This document shows, in pieces, positions 42,392 through 51,848 of a stretch of 64,000 nt of DNA; within the stretch, counting starts at the first letter, position 1, and each line of letters starts with the position of its first letter. The notes below the pieces were generated by a model. It had not been told where the DNA came from, ran no database searches, and was given only the letters and a program-made list of their open reading frames with translations. The DNA is taken from the NCBI GenBank assembly GCA_944393225.1, contig CALXZK010000007.1, positions 1 to 64,000 of the forward strand. The letters are read 5' to 3'. Origin of the DNA: an uncultured Alphaproteobacteria bacterium (GTDB taxonomy: Bacteria > Pseudomonadota > Alphaproteobacteria > RF32 > CAG-239). A program made the translations under genes and the position numbers.

Positions 42392-43844
42392 AAAAACTTC
42401 AATATTTATTTTCCTTGGACTTATTTTTACTTTTACAATATGGATGATGGACAGAGCCAGCCTGGTTGCCGTAAGCTGGCGTAAGGTTTATTTTGAGTTT
42501 TCTATTCCGGAAGCAATGCTCTTCCTTTTGGTGATTTTTGCCATTATTGATTTGTTGACCAGAATTATCAGAGCCGTGCAAAAAGCTCAGCTCAAAGAAG
42601 TTTACAGAACTTCCGTCTTTAGAGATAATACCGATGAAAATGCTGCTATTGATGTTTTGGCCGGAAAAATTAGCGAGAAAATGATTATCAACCGCCATGA
42701 TTTTGATAACTCCATGCTCCTTGTTTTGCAGGCTATGACCTCTATTACCGCCGGTGATATGAAAGAAGCGCGCTCCAATCTTTCTAAACTCAAAAAAATC
42801 ATTGGTGATGATCCGATCATCGATGTCTTGAAAATGAAAATTTATAAAGGCGAAAAAGACTTTGATAAGATGGAAAAACTCTCCGGTAAGATGATGAAAA
42901 ATGAAAATATTCAACTTATCGGTTTGAAAGCTGCCGTTGAAGCACAAATGCAGAAAAAAGAATTTAAAGAAGCCTTGGCTACCGTTAATAAAGCTTATGA
43001 ACTGCGTCAAGATTTGTATTGGGTTATTGAAAGTGCCTTTGAATTGCGTGCCAAAGCCAAAGATTGGGAAGGTGCTATGCAGGTGCTTGATGCCGGCTTG
43101 AAAAAGAAAATTATTAATAAAGTTAACTATGATAGATTTAAATCTATCGTGCTTTTGGAAAGAGCTTTTGAGTTCAAAGCCAAAAAAGATGAAGTTAACT
43201 TCTTTAAGTTTGCTTCTCAATCTTTTGAAGCTGATGAAACTTTGGTCGCTGCCGCAATTTCTTTGGCTCGTTATTACAAAGAGCATGATAATCAGGTCAG
43301 AAAAGCCGCTAATATTTTGACTCAGGCTTGGAAGAGAAATCCGGTTGATGAGTTGGCTTATGAATATATGAAACTTTGGCCTGAAGATGATATTTTAGAC
43401 CAAATCAAACGTATTGAAGGTTGGGCTAATATGAACAGCTTGCGTCCGTCTTTGAATAATCGATTGATTGCCGAATTGGCCGTTAAAGCCGGTTTGTGGA
43501 ACAAAGCTAAAACCGAAATTGATATGTTTATCATTAACAATCCTTGTACCAAGAAAATTTGTTCTCTCTTGGCAACCTATGAAGAAAAAGCAAATAAAGA
43601 CAAAAAAGCTGCCGCTGAGTGGAAACAACGCATGAAAACTTGTGATGAAGATTCCGGTTGGGTTTGCGAAGACTGCGGTGAAGTTTCTGATAAATGGGAA
43701 GCCGTTTGTGATAAATGTGGTTCTTTCGGTACAAAAAAATGGCATCTCTATATTGAGAAAAATGAAGGTGCTAAATTTGCCGAAGTTCCGCAAGATATTG
43801 CAGAGCAAATTCCGGCTCTTGAAAATGAAGAAGATGATGATTAA
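42384..43844 (+). CDS. hemY: HemY-like TPR membrane protein
   Basis: A 486-residue protein with two N-terminal membrane segments (about 5-25 and 40-60) and a long series of TPR helices. The C-terminal part has a zinc-ribbon-like pair WVCEDCGE and AVCDKCGS, common in alphaproteobacterial HemY and in LapB. Despite the name it is not protoporphyrinogen oxidase. It is coupled to the Mic60-like gene by an 8-base overlap and followed 14 bp later by the ADP-dependent kinase, so all three may share a transcript. Confidence 0.83.
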   Translation: MTRKTSIFIFLGLIFTFTIWMMDRASLVAVSWRKVYFEFSIPEAMLFLLVIFAIIDLLTRIIRAVQKAQLKEVYRTSVFRDNTDENAAIDVLAGKISEKMIINRHDFDNSMLLVLQAMTSITAGDMKEARSNLSKLKKIIGDDPIIDVLKMKIYKGEKDFDKMEKLSGKMMKNENIQLIGLKAAVEAQMQKKEFKEALATVNKAYELRQDLYWVIESAFELRAKAKDWEGAMQVLDAGLKKKIINKVNYDRFKSIVLLERAFEFKAKKDEVNFFKFASQSFEADETLVAAAISLARYYKEHDNQVRKAANILTQAWKRNPVDELAYEYMKLWPEDDILDQIKRIEGWANMNSLRPSLNNRLIAELAVKAGLWNKAKTEIDMFIINNPCTKKICSLLATYEEKANKDKKAAAEWKQRMKTCDEDSGWVCEDCGEVSDKWEAVCDKCGSFGTKKWHLYIEKNEGAKFAEVPQDIAEQIPALENEEDDD

Positions 43845-43858
43845 CGGAGATTGATGAG

Positions 43859-45259
43859 ATGACAGATTTTGCTAAAGCTAAAACCTCTTGGCTTGAAAAA
43901 TATAAAGTTGTACCGCAAACTTTACAAGACGTTCAAAAGGTTGAAAGCGCGGCGACTGCTTTTAATACCAATGTGGATGCGGTGTTAAAAATCAGCGGTA
44001 AAAAAATAGCCGAGTTGGCAAAAAAGCAAAATCTGTCGTTGAAACAACTTCAAGATATTAAAGAAACTAAGCTTTCTACCCCGCAAGATGTTATTAAAGG
44101 CATTTTCAAGTGCTTTTCTAAAGGTATTGCTGAAGAATGGTTGACCGAAGATAAGCTCGTTTATGATTGGATGGTCAAAAATTTAGGTTATGACCGTTTG
44201 CAGATGGGTGGACAAGGCGGCATTGTGGCTAATATCTTAGCCGTTGCCGGTGTGAAAAAAGTTTATGCTCATGCCAACTCTTTGCCCGAATTGCAGGCTC
44301 AACAATTTTTAACTCTTGATAACTTGCTTTCTTTTGATGAAAAAGGTAATGAAAAGCCAGCTTATCAAATTGACCGCAAAACCGATATTCCTCTCATTCA
44401 CTGGATTATTGAGTTTGATAAAGGTGATAAAGTTGAGCTTGATGGCGAAACCTTTGTTTGCCCAAAAGCAAACCGTTTTATTGCGACCTATGATCCATTG
44501 AACCTTCATTTGGTGATGGATGAAAACTTTGTGAAAGCTGCTGAGAAAAATAAGCTCAACTATATGATTTTATCCGGTTTCCATGCATTGACCGAAAATA
44601 ATGACGGTGTGGCACTCACCCATAGTGTTTTGCCGATGCTTAAGGCTTGGAAAGATAACGGTACCATCGTGCATTTGGAAATTGCTTCCACACAAGATTT
44701 AGCTGTACGTAAAGCCATTATTGAAAAGATTGCACCGAAAGTAGATTCAATCGGTATCAATGAGCGTGAAGCTATTGATATTTTGGAGATTATCGGACAA
44801 GAAAAATTGGCTGAAACTTGCGAAAAAGATACGCATAGTCAAAATATGTTCAAAGCGCTGGTGGCTATTAAAAAGGCTCTCAAAGCTCCCAGAATTCAGT
44901 TGCATATGTTTGGGCTTTATATCACTTTGCAAGACAAAAACGCTTTTGTTTCTCCTGAAGCCAACCTGCGTGGTATGATGACTGCCGCCACAATTGCCGC
45001 CGGAAAAGCCGGTACGGGTAGCGTGAACCAAAAAGAGAACTTGCTTTGGGCGCAAGGTCGTGAAGTTTCTGATGTCGGCCTTAACGAGCTTAAAGATTTG
45101 GCATCTTATATCGGAGATGCTTCTTTGCTTGAAACGGGTATTTCAACCTTTGACGGTTTTGATGTTATTGCCCTTCCGACAATTTTGATTGAAAAGCCGG
45201 TTACTCTCGTGGGTATGGGGGATACGATATCGTCGATGTCGCTTGTCTCCGCAAGATAG
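43859..45259 (+). CDS. ADP-dependent glucokinase / phosphofructokinase family enzyme
   Basis: A 466-residue sugar kinase of the ADP-dependent (archaeal-type) ribokinase superfamily. Three family motifs are intact: HXE (H272-L-E274), NXXE (N301-E-R-E304) and GXGD (G452-M-G-D455) with D455 the predicted catalytic base. It would phosphorylate glucose or fructose 6-phosphate using ADP and forming AMP. The choice between the two substrates cannot be made by eye. Such enzymes are common in Euryarchaeota and rare in bacteria. CGGAGA precedes the start; it follows hemY by 14 bp and is followed at once by structured repeat copy 3. Confidence 0.85.
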   Translation: MTDFAKAKTSWLEKYKVVPQTLQDVQKVESAATAFNTNVDAVLKISGKKIAELAKKQNLSLKQLQDIKETKLSTPQDVIKGIFKCFSKGIAEEWLTEDKLVYDWMVKNLGYDRLQMGGQGGIVANILAVAGVKKVYAHANSLPELQAQQFLTLDNLLSFDEKGNEKPAYQIDRKTDIPLIHWIIEFDKGDKVELDGETFVCPKANRFIATYDPLNLHLVMDENFVKAAEKNKLNYMILSGFHALTENNDGVALTHSVLPMLKAWKDNGTIVHLEIASTQDLAVRKAIIEKIAPKVDSIGINEREAIDILEIIGQEKLAETCEKDTHSQNMFKALVAIKKALKAPRIQLHMFGLYITLQDKNAFVSPEANLRGMMTAATIAAGKAGTGSVNQKENLLWAQGREVSDVGLNELKDLASYIGDASLLETGISTFDGFDVIALPTILIEKPVTLVGMGDTISSMSLVSAR

Positions 45260-45416
45260 GGAAAAGTCTGTTCTATGGAAATCTAATACAGATTTTGCGG
45301 ATAAATTGTTCAGTCATGTACTTATTTGTACACTCCTTCACAATTTTCCTTAAATCTTATTATCTTTCTCATATAACAAACTTTTCTAAAAAACTCGTAT
45401 AACGGGGAACTAGAGC
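45260..45416 (+). repeat. Structured intergenic repeat, copy 3
   Basis: Leader GTTCTATGGAAATCTAATAC (45269-45288), outer arms AAATTGT (45303-45309) and ACAATTT (45340-45346), inner arms TGTAC (45317-45321) and GTACA (45328-45332) around TTATTT, then CTTATTATCTTTCTCATATAAC (from 45356). After it a second, partial leader-like piece CTCGTATAACGGGGAACTAG lies at 45394-45413. It follows the ADP-dependent kinase and precedes the HD-domain gene. Confidence 0.72.
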
Positions 45417-45447
45417 AATTTTTAGAAAGTGTAGATTAGGATTTTTT

Positions 45448-46101
45448 ATGCTGACAAAAACAGAGGCTAAAAGTTTAATAGACCAACTCAGAGATAAAGA
45501 AATTTCTTTAGGCAGAGTTCCTGATACTTGGTATACTTATGAAAATCATGTTTTGGGTGTAGCAAAAGTTGCTCAAACCATTGCGCAAAAAATTGAAGGT
45601 TTGAATCCTGAGAGAATTTATGTTGCGGCAATGCTTCACGATATTTCTCGCACTGAAGAGGAAAGAGAAAAGCGCTTTCACGGAATTTTGGGCTATGAAA
45701 AGCTGATTGATTTAGATGCTGATGCGGCTCGTTCTGCCATTACCCATATGTTTCCGTGGAATATTATACCGCCTTTTGAATCTTGTTCTAAAATGTTTTT
45801 CGGCAACAAAGCCGATTATGATTTTGTTGCCGCTTTCTTAAAAAATAATCCGCGAACGGATGTCGATTTGCTTATTCAACTCTCTGACACTATGGCAAAC
45901 AAGGATGGAATCGTTACTTTGGAGCAAAGGGCGCAAGAATATGCACAAAGGTTTAATATCTCCATACCCAAAGAAATGATTGAGCCACGTTATAAACTTA
46001 AAGCCTATTTTGATGACAAAATCGGCGGTAATGTTTATGACCTCTTTAAAGCCAAAGATATTGATGTGAATTATCAATCAAAAGTGCAGAAAGAGAGATA
46101 A
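45448..46101 (+). CDS. HD-domain phosphohydrolase
   Basis: A 217-residue metal-dependent phosphohydrolase of the HD superfamily, with H34 in YENHVLGVA, H64-D65 in AAMLHDISR, and a later D in LSDTMANKDG. It resembles small HD proteins such as YqeK or nucleotidases; the substrate is unknown. AGGA precedes the start. It is convergent with aroK. Confidence 0.8.
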   Translation: MLTKTEAKSLIDQLRDKEISLGRVPDTWYTYENHVLGVAKVAQTIAQKIEGLNPERIYVAAMLHDISRTEEEREKRFHGILGYEKLIDLDADAARSAITHMFPWNIIPPFESCSKMFFGNKADYDFVAAFLKNNPRTDVDLLIQLSDTMANKDGIVTLEQRAQEYAQRFNISIPKEMIEPRYKLKAYFDDKIGGNVYDLFKAKDIDVNYQSKVQKER

Positions 46102-46111
46102 TTGTTGTAGG

Positions 46112-46657
46112 TTATTCCTTGTTTTCTTCCATATATTTATTGATGGCGGCAATGACGCGGTTGACGGTGAGGTCAACTTGTTCGTCTTTGGTTTCAACCA
46201 CAATATTGGCTTCAGAATAGTAGGGGTATTCTTCGTTTATATATCTTTCCAGTTTGCTTTTTAATTGGTCATCACTGCCGATTAAAAACGGGCGGTGCTT
46301 TCTTCCTGCCGTGCGGTGATACAAAACATCAATATCGGCTTTGAGCCAAATGGTTAAGGCATGTTCTTTTGCTAAAGCTCGGGTTTGTTCGGCAACAAAT
46401 GAACCGCCGCCGGAAGCTAAAACGCAAGGCGCACCTTGCAGCAAGCGTTTCATTACACGCATTTCTCCGGCTCTAAACTCGGTTTCACCAAAGCATTTTA
46501 ATAAATCCATTAAGGATAAGCCGGCTGCTTTTTCCACTTCCGTATCGCCATCGATAAAGGGCAAATTTAATTTTTTTGCCAATCTTTTACCAACGCTGGT
46601 TTTACCGCTGCCCATTAATCCGACAAGTAAAATTATTTTATCTATTTTTTTGACCAT
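46112..46657 (-). CDS. aroK: Shikimate kinase
   Basis: A 181-residue kinase that makes shikimate 3-phosphate in aromatic amino-acid synthesis. Walker A is GLMGSGKTS (13-21), the DGD motif with FIDGDTEVE (about 35-43) and GGGSFV (about 78-83) bind shikimate, and GRKHRPFL is the lid. Normal length. aroB, often next to it, is absent from the window. Confidence 0.95.
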   Translation of the reverse strand: MVKKIDKIILLVGLMGSGKTSVGKRLAKKLNLPFIDGDTEVEKAAGLSLMDLLKCFGETEFRAGEMRVMKRLLQGAPCVLASGGGSFVAEQTRALAKEHALTIWLKADIDVLYHRTAGRKHRPFLIGSDDQLKSKLERYINEEYPYYSEANIVVETKDEQVDLTVNRVIAAINKYMEENKE

Positions 46658-46740
46658 TGTTACTTTTTTTCATTTTTCTTTTATAGATTTTGTGCTAACT
46701 GTTATATAAACAGTTTTAATTTAATTAAGGTTTATATATC

Positions 46741-46887
46741 ATGCGTCAAAAAAAATCAAAGGCTATCTTTTATATTTTGGGATTAATTATTGTTTTGGCT
46801 TTCCTTTTTGTCATTTCTACCGAAGTTCCAGTTAAAGTTGAACATGTAGAACAACCTTTGGAAAATACTTTTTTGAACAATAAATAA
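46741..46887 (+). CDS. Small single-pass membrane protein upstream of xerD
   Basis: A 48-residue open frame: basic start (MRQKKSK), one hydrophobic segment (about 9-26) and a polar, acidic tail (STEVPVKVEHVEQ). It ends two bases before the xerD ATG, so the two genes are probably cotranscribed. It is too short for firm family assignment; its position between aroK and xerD and its clean membrane-anchor design support a real gene. Confidence 0.5.
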   Translation: MRQKKSKAIFYILGLIIVLAFLFVISTEVPVKVEHVEQPLENTFLNNK

Positions 46888-46889
46888 TC

Positions 46890-47795
46890 ATGTCGGCGGG
46901 AGCATTACTCGAAAGCTTTTTGGCCATGATGGTTGCCGAACGCGGCGCCTCACAGAATACGATTGAAAATTATCAGCGTGATTTAGAGCAGTTTTTGGCA
47001 ATCGTTACCGTTTCTGATATGGCAAATGTCACGGATAATGATGTTTATCAATATGTGCAGAAGCTTAGCCGTATGAATTATGCTCCCAAAAGTATTGCCC
47101 GCAAAATCTCAGCATTAAAAGAATTTTTCAAATTTCTTTTTTCCGAAAAGGAAATCAGAGAGAATCCTACCGCTTATTTAATGGCTCCCAAGCAAGAAAA
47201 GCCGTTACCCAAGTTTTTAACGGAAAATGAGCTCAAACGCCTGATTGATACGGCGCAAAGTAAAGAAGGAATGCATGCGCGTCGCCTGGCCGTGATGTTG
47301 GTTTTAATGTCAGCTTGCGGTTTGCGTGTTTCTGAGCTTGTCGGACTACCTGAAAACTGTATCAATTTTGATAAAAAAGAAATTTTAGTTAGAGGTAAGG
47401 GGAGCAAAGAGCGGCTTATTCCGATTTCTGATGAGGCAATAGAAGCCGTGCTGGATTATACAACTTATCGCGATAATTTTATTCGTGGCGGGCGAAAATC
47501 CATTTGGCTTTTTCCTTCGCTTACATCATCTTCGGGACATATGACCAGAGAGGCATTTTTTATGGCTTTGAAAGAGATTGCTGCCGAAGCCGGTATTTCG
47601 CCTGAAAAAATTTCACCACACGTTCTGCGCCACACTTTTGCCACGCGTTTACTTAATCATGATGCAGACTTGCGTAGCGTGCAAAAAATGCTCGGTCATG
47701 AAGATATTTCTACAACCGAAATTTATACGCATATTACTTCGGAAAAATTGATTGATACGGTTAAGCGTTTGCACCCGTTAAGCTGCCTAAAGTAG
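46890..47795 (+). CDS. xerD: Site-specific tyrosine recombinase XerD
   Basis: A 301-residue tyrosine recombinase. The N-terminal SAM-like DNA-binding domain (about 1-100) is followed by the catalytic domain with R146, K170, H244-x2-R247, H270 and nucleophile Y279. With a partner Xer protein it resolves chromosome dimers at dif, activated by FtsK, which is encoded at 56040-58322. XerD rather than XerC is chosen by overall resemblance. The 3' end overlaps the convergent rsmA by 9 bases. Confidence 0.9.
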   Translation: MSAGALLESFLAMMVAERGASQNTIENYQRDLEQFLAIVTVSDMANVTDNDVYQYVQKLSRMNYAPKSIARKISALKEFFKFLFSEKEIRENPTAYLMAPKQEKPLPKFLTENELKRLIDTAQSKEGMHARRLAVMLVLMSACGLRVSELVGLPENCINFDKKEILVRGKGSKERLIPISDEAIEAVLDYTTYRDNFIRGGRKSIWLFPSLTSSSGHMTREAFFMALKEIAAEAGISPEKISPHVLRHTFATRLLNHDADLRSVQKMLGHEDISTTEIYTHITSEKLIDTVKRLHPLSCLK

Positions 47796-48641
47796 TTTGG
47801 CAAGCTCTAAATATTGTTCCGGTGTGATTTGTTCGGCACGTAAGGTTAAATCTAAGCCTAAAGAGGCGCATTTTTCTTCCAAACCTTTAACTGATTTCAA
47901 ACTTTGGCGAATCATCTTACGGCGTTGGCTGAAGGCTTGCGTGGTTAGTTTTTCTACCTTTTCCAAAAGTTCATTACTGATATCGGCATGCTTTGGGCGA
48001 AACAAAACAACGGTTGACCAAATTTTGGGTGCCGGTACAAAACAGCTGGGATTGATGTCAAACAAGCGTTCAATTTTGCACAAGAGCTGAGAAAGAATGG
48101 AAATACGACCATAGTCTTTGCAGCATGTCGGTGCGCAAATTCTATCAGCTACTTCTTTTTGAAACATCAAGGTCAGACTGTCAAAATTTTCAATTTGCTT
48201 TAACCAACCGACCAAGAGCGGAACGGAAATGTTATAAGGCAAGTTACTGACAATATTTTTGGGATGACCCTCAAATTGAGAAAAATCTTGTTTCATGGCG
48301 TCGCCGTTGATGATTTCAAGCTTATCTTCACCGACTTTTTCTCTGATTTCTTGCATGATTTCTATGCAACGGTCATCCATCTCGACAACGGTCAATTTTT
48401 TAGGATTGTGGCGCAAAACAGAGCGTGTCAACCCTCCTGGTCCGGAACCAATCTCAAAGACATATTCTCCGCTGAAATCAGGCTTATTTTGCTTTGCTAA
48501 AGAGGTGTTGATGATTTTGTCGGTGATGTTTCTATCCAACAAAAAGTTTTGTCCTAAGGCTTTTTTTGCCATTAGTCCATGCATTTCTACCGTTTCTCTT
48601 AAGCTAGGCAGCTCATCTATTTTGATTGCTAAATCGGTCAT
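47787..48641 (-). CDS. rsmA: 16S rRNA dimethyladenosine transferase
   Basis: About 284 residues from ATG 48641, one base after the surA stop; a TTG at 48659 would extend it by six residues. It is KsgA, which dimethylates A1518 and A1519. Motifs are KALGQNFLLD, EIGSGPGGLT (SAM binding) and NLPYNIS (catalytic). The length is normal. It is part of an lptF-lptD-surA-rsmA run, the standard operon in Proteobacteria, usually with pdxA between surA and rsmA; pdxA is missing here. Confidence 0.95.
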   Translation of the reverse strand: MTDLAIKIDELPSLRETVEMHGLMAKKALGQNFLLDRNITDKIINTSLAKQNKPDFSGEYVFEIGSGPGGLTRSVLRHNPKKLTVVEMDDRCIEIMQEIREKVGEDKLEIINGDAMKQDFSQFEGHPKNIVSNLPYNISVPLLVGWLKQIENFDSLTLMFQKEVADRICAPTCCKDYGRISILSQLLCKIERLFDINPSCFVPAPKIWSTVVLFRPKHADISNELLEKVEKLTTQAFSQRRKMIRQSLKSVKGLEEKCASLGLDLTLRAEQITPEQYLELAKLL

Positions 48642-48642
48642 T

Positions 48643-49563
48643 TTAGTTTCTGATTTCAATAACGGCTTTTTGTCTTAAATCTTGTAAATATTTTTGAGCC
48701 AAAGTTTCCATCTTTTGGTTGGTCAGGTAGTTTTGAATTTCTTCCTTGTTTGGCATGGTCGGTTTATCTTTTCTGGGGTCAAAAGTTTGGTTCAAACGGA
48801 TGATATAGTAACCATCATTCAAAAGAATGGCGTCGCTGATTTCTCCCTGTTTCATCCCTAAAATGGTTTCTTCCAATTTCTCAGGAAGTTTACCTTGGTT
48901 AACCCAACCTAAGTTGCCGCCTTTGGCAGCACTCGGACTATCAGAAAATTTCATGGCATAAAGCTCAAAGCGCGGATCTTTTCTCAAGTTTTCAACCAAA
49001 TCTTGAATATCTTTGGCTTTAGCCTTTTTTACAAAGATTTCTGAGATTTGATATTTTGGTGTGTTTAAATCTTTTCTAGCTTCAGCCAAGGCATTTTCAA
49101 TTTCACTTTGAGTGATGTTTCCTTCCATACGCAATTTGTTTCTTAAAAAGCGAACCCAAGCTAAATCGGCTTTCATTTGTTCACGAAAACTCTTTTGTGA
49201 AACGTTGGCTTCTTTTAAAATATTTTTTAATTCACCGCTTGGAATTTTGTTGCTTTTTTCAAAATTGGCAACTGCGTTATCAATGTCTTTTTCCGAAATA
49301 GTTATACCATCTTTTTCGGCTGCTTGAAGTTTGATTTTTTCATCAATGGCTGAGTGGATGACTTTTTGCACAATCATTCCTTTGGTTTGGTCATTTAAGG
49401 GAATTTGCGACGTCATCAAAAAGGAGTTAATTCGGTTTTGAATATCTTGGTTGGAGATGATTTCTCCGTTGACCAAAGCTGCGATTTTTATGGAGTTTTG
49501 GGCTTGAGCATTGTGACTGATGATACTCAGGCTTAAGCCTAACAAAATTAAAAATTTTTTCAT
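48643..49563 (-). CDS. surA: Periplasmic chaperone SurA-like
   Basis: About 306 residues from ATG 49563, 7 bases after AGGAG. A signal peptide ends in N-A-Q-A; the N-terminal chaperone domain (about 25-165) contains VNGEIISNQDI; one parvulin PPIase domain (about 170-275) is shown by YQISEIFV, AAKGGNLGWVNQGKLP and ILLNDGYYIIRL. E. coli SurA has two parvulin domains and 428 residues; a single domain is common in alphaproteobacteria. It assists outer-membrane protein folding, including LptD encoded upstream. Confidence 0.9.
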   Translation of the reverse strand: MKKFLILLGLSLSIISHNAQAQNSIKIAALVNGEIISNQDIQNRINSFLMTSQIPLNDQTKGMIVQKVIHSAIDEKIKLQAAEKDGITISEKDIDNAVANFEKSNKIPSGELKNILKEANVSQKSFREQMKADLAWVRFLRNKLRMEGNITQSEIENALAEARKDLNTPKYQISEIFVKKAKAKDIQDLVENLRKDPRFELYAMKFSDSPSAAKGGNLGWVNQGKLPEKLEETILGMKQGEISDAILLNDGYYIIRLNQTFDPRKDKPTMPNKEEIQNYLTNQKMETLAQKYLQDLRQKAVIEIRN

Positions 49564-49577
49564 CAAAATCTCCTTTT

Positions 49578-51848
49578 CTATTTGCTTGTTCCACCAAGTG
49601 TTTTTAACAAGAAGTTGGCACCAAATTCAAAATCACCATCATACTCAGGATCGCTTGAGTTGTCTTTCTGTAAGTACAAAATAAGAGCTGTACATTCATC
49701 TTCATAAATCAAATCACCGCCGTATTCCAGAGAACCGCCGTTATCGGTCAGGTCTTGACGGTTATAAATGCTGACGCTCCAGTTCTTTGTTAGCTTACTT
49801 CTTAATGCGGTATAAAGTTCTTTACGTTCGCTGTTCTCAATTAAAGAAGAATTGCTGTTATCTTGTAAATATATGTATGAAATGTAAGCATTCAAGATTT
49901 GTGGACCAATAGATGTTGAAAGCTCGCTGTATGTCAGTTCAAAGTCATCTTTATCTACTCTGAAACGATAGTTCAAATCAAAATAATCGTTTGGTCTGGC
50001 ATAAACACGACCGACATAGTCGCTCAAATGACCTTCTTTTTCATTAAGATCTTTGCTGCTGACATTATTCAATGTTTCATTTTTATCAAAGTAATAACTT
50101 TGAGCTAAAAAGGCAGAAGTACGACCGGTGATATCTCCATAAGAACTCCAGTTAAAACCATAGCTGACGCGGCTTCCCGTATCGTTACGATCATAACCGG
50201 CATAACGGTCAATATCCAAAACATTAGAATCGTCCAATTCAAAATCCTGGCTGTCTTCGTTGGGGATTTTATCAGTCATGTTACTATCGTTTGGAGCCAA
50301 GACGGCAACAACGGTCGGCTCTAAAATCTGACGAGATGTTTCGCTTGCTCTGATAAACGGTAACTTCCATTCCAAACCTAATTGCGGGAAAATTCTGGCA
50401 ACTCCGCCGGTGAATTCTTCTCCTTCAGGATTAAGGTAATTGTCAACATAATACAAATCTGATTTTACCGATGCAACCATGCGATATTTTTCACCGTAGG
50501 GAGAAGTGTACGGTAAAACCCAAGAGTTTATCATTGAGAAGCGTTGAGTGTTGGTTTCTTCTTCACGATAAATGGAGGCAAAGTTCAAATTTGTTTTGGT
50601 ATAAGCTCCATAAGGTCCAACATCGCTGATGTTTTCATAGTTCATCAAAGGCAAAACAACAGGCTCATCATATTCTTTCATGTCATAACTCAAAAGCTGA
50701 TAATAGTAGCTTTCGATAGATGCGTAGTTTCGGTTATCAAAACCTTGCATCTTTAAGCTTGATGTGAGCCATGCATCATCTTGTTTGTCTAAGGACATAT
50801 CTTTCAGATAGTTGCGGTCGGAAGCATAGTTGACGTCCATATCGGCAACCCAATAATCATTGACCTCATATCGCCCCTTAGCGAAGATATTTCCGCGCGT
50901 TTCATCTTTGTCATCATCACGCATGAAGCTACCTTCCGCAGTTAAGTCGCCACGATAGGTATATTTATTATATTTACCGCTGAAAATTAAGCCTTTATCG
51001 GTAGAGAAAATAGGATCTAACAATAAATCTTCATGGTCGGATATGTTCCAAAAATATTTAGGTTGAACGGCAGCTCCTAAATATGAACTGCTGGCGATGT
51101 TTGGAATCAAAAAGCCGGAACGGCGTTTAACCGTCGGATCCGGATGTGATAAGAACGGGGTGTAAAATACAGGGACACCTTTTAATTCCAGAAAAGCATG
51201 GTCGTAATAGACATTTTTGTTTTTTGCGTCGTGTTTAATTTTTTTGGCTTTAAGTTGCCATAAAGGGTCTTTTCCGGTACATACATCGCAAGGAGAATAA
51301 ACGGCGTTTTCCATTTCTTTATCATCATTGGCGTATTTGGTTACTTTGCTTGCAGCAACCTGACTTTTGTCTTTCATGATGATTTTGATGTTTTCCATTT
51401 CTCCTTCTTGCATTTTATCTGATAAAACAACATAGTCAGAGAAAACAACGGTGCCATCTTCGTTAAGTAAAACAACATTACCGACAGCCGTGACAACATC
51501 GTCTTTTTGGTTGTAAACGATTTTATCTGCTTTTACAGTTAGTGTGTCGCGCACAATATTAACATCACCTATTGCCGTGATGGTTTGCAAATGCTGGTCA
51601 TTTTGCATTTCATTGGCGCTGAAATAAATATCTTGTTCTTCTTCTTCAACTTGGGGTTTTACAATATTGGCGGCATCTGCCAAGTTGAGAGGCTCCATAG
51701 TTGCTTGGGGTAATGTTTCTACATCAGAATCGTTTAATACAACTCCGGCGTCGGTTGTGTTGTATACAACTTCTTGTGCCTGAGCCATGCTGGTTCCAAG
51801 CAAGAGAGATGCCAAAAGACAATATTTTCCGATTGTGGGTCTAGTCAT
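49578..51848 (-). CDS. lptD: LPS-assembly outer-membrane protein LptD
   Basis: A 756-residue protein with a signal peptide (ending S-M-A-Q-A), an OstA/LptA-like N-terminal domain (about 70-200) and a large C-terminal beta-barrel. The element YSPCDVCTGKDPLW (about 184-197) carries two cysteines that in the family form disulfides. It inserts LPS into the outer leaflet together with LptE. It overlaps lptF by 8 bases and precedes surA, needed for its folding. Confidence 0.94.
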   Translation of the reverse strand: MTRPTIGKYCLLASLLLGTSMAQAQEVVYNTTDAGVVLNDSDVETLPQATMEPLNLADAANIVKPQVEEEEQDIYFSANEMQNDQHLQTITAIGDVNIVRDTLTVKADKIVYNQKDDVVTAVGNVVLLNEDGTVVFSDYVVLSDKMQEGEMENIKIIMKDKSQVAASKVTKYANDDKEMENAVYSPCDVCTGKDPLWQLKAKKIKHDAKNKNVYYDHAFLELKGVPVFYTPFLSHPDPTVKRRSGFLIPNIASSSYLGAAVQPKYFWNISDHEDLLLDPIFSTDKGLIFSGKYNKYTYRGDLTAEGSFMRDDDKDETRGNIFAKGRYEVNDYWVADMDVNYASDRNYLKDMSLDKQDDAWLTSSLKMQGFDNRNYASIESYYYQLLSYDMKEYDEPVVLPLMNYENISDVGPYGAYTKTNLNFASIYREEETNTQRFSMINSWVLPYTSPYGEKYRMVASVKSDLYYVDNYLNPEGEEFTGGVARIFPQLGLEWKLPFIRASETSRQILEPTVVAVLAPNDSNMTDKIPNEDSQDFELDDSNVLDIDRYAGYDRNDTGSRVSYGFNWSSYGDITGRTSAFLAQSYYFDKNETLNNVSSKDLNEKEGHLSDYVGRVYARPNDYFDLNYRFRVDKDDFELTYSELSTSIGPQILNAYISYIYLQDNSNSSLIENSERKELYTALRSKLTKNWSVSIYNRQDLTDNGGSLEYGGDLIYEDECTALILYLQKDNSSDPEYDGDFEFGANFLLKTLGGTSK

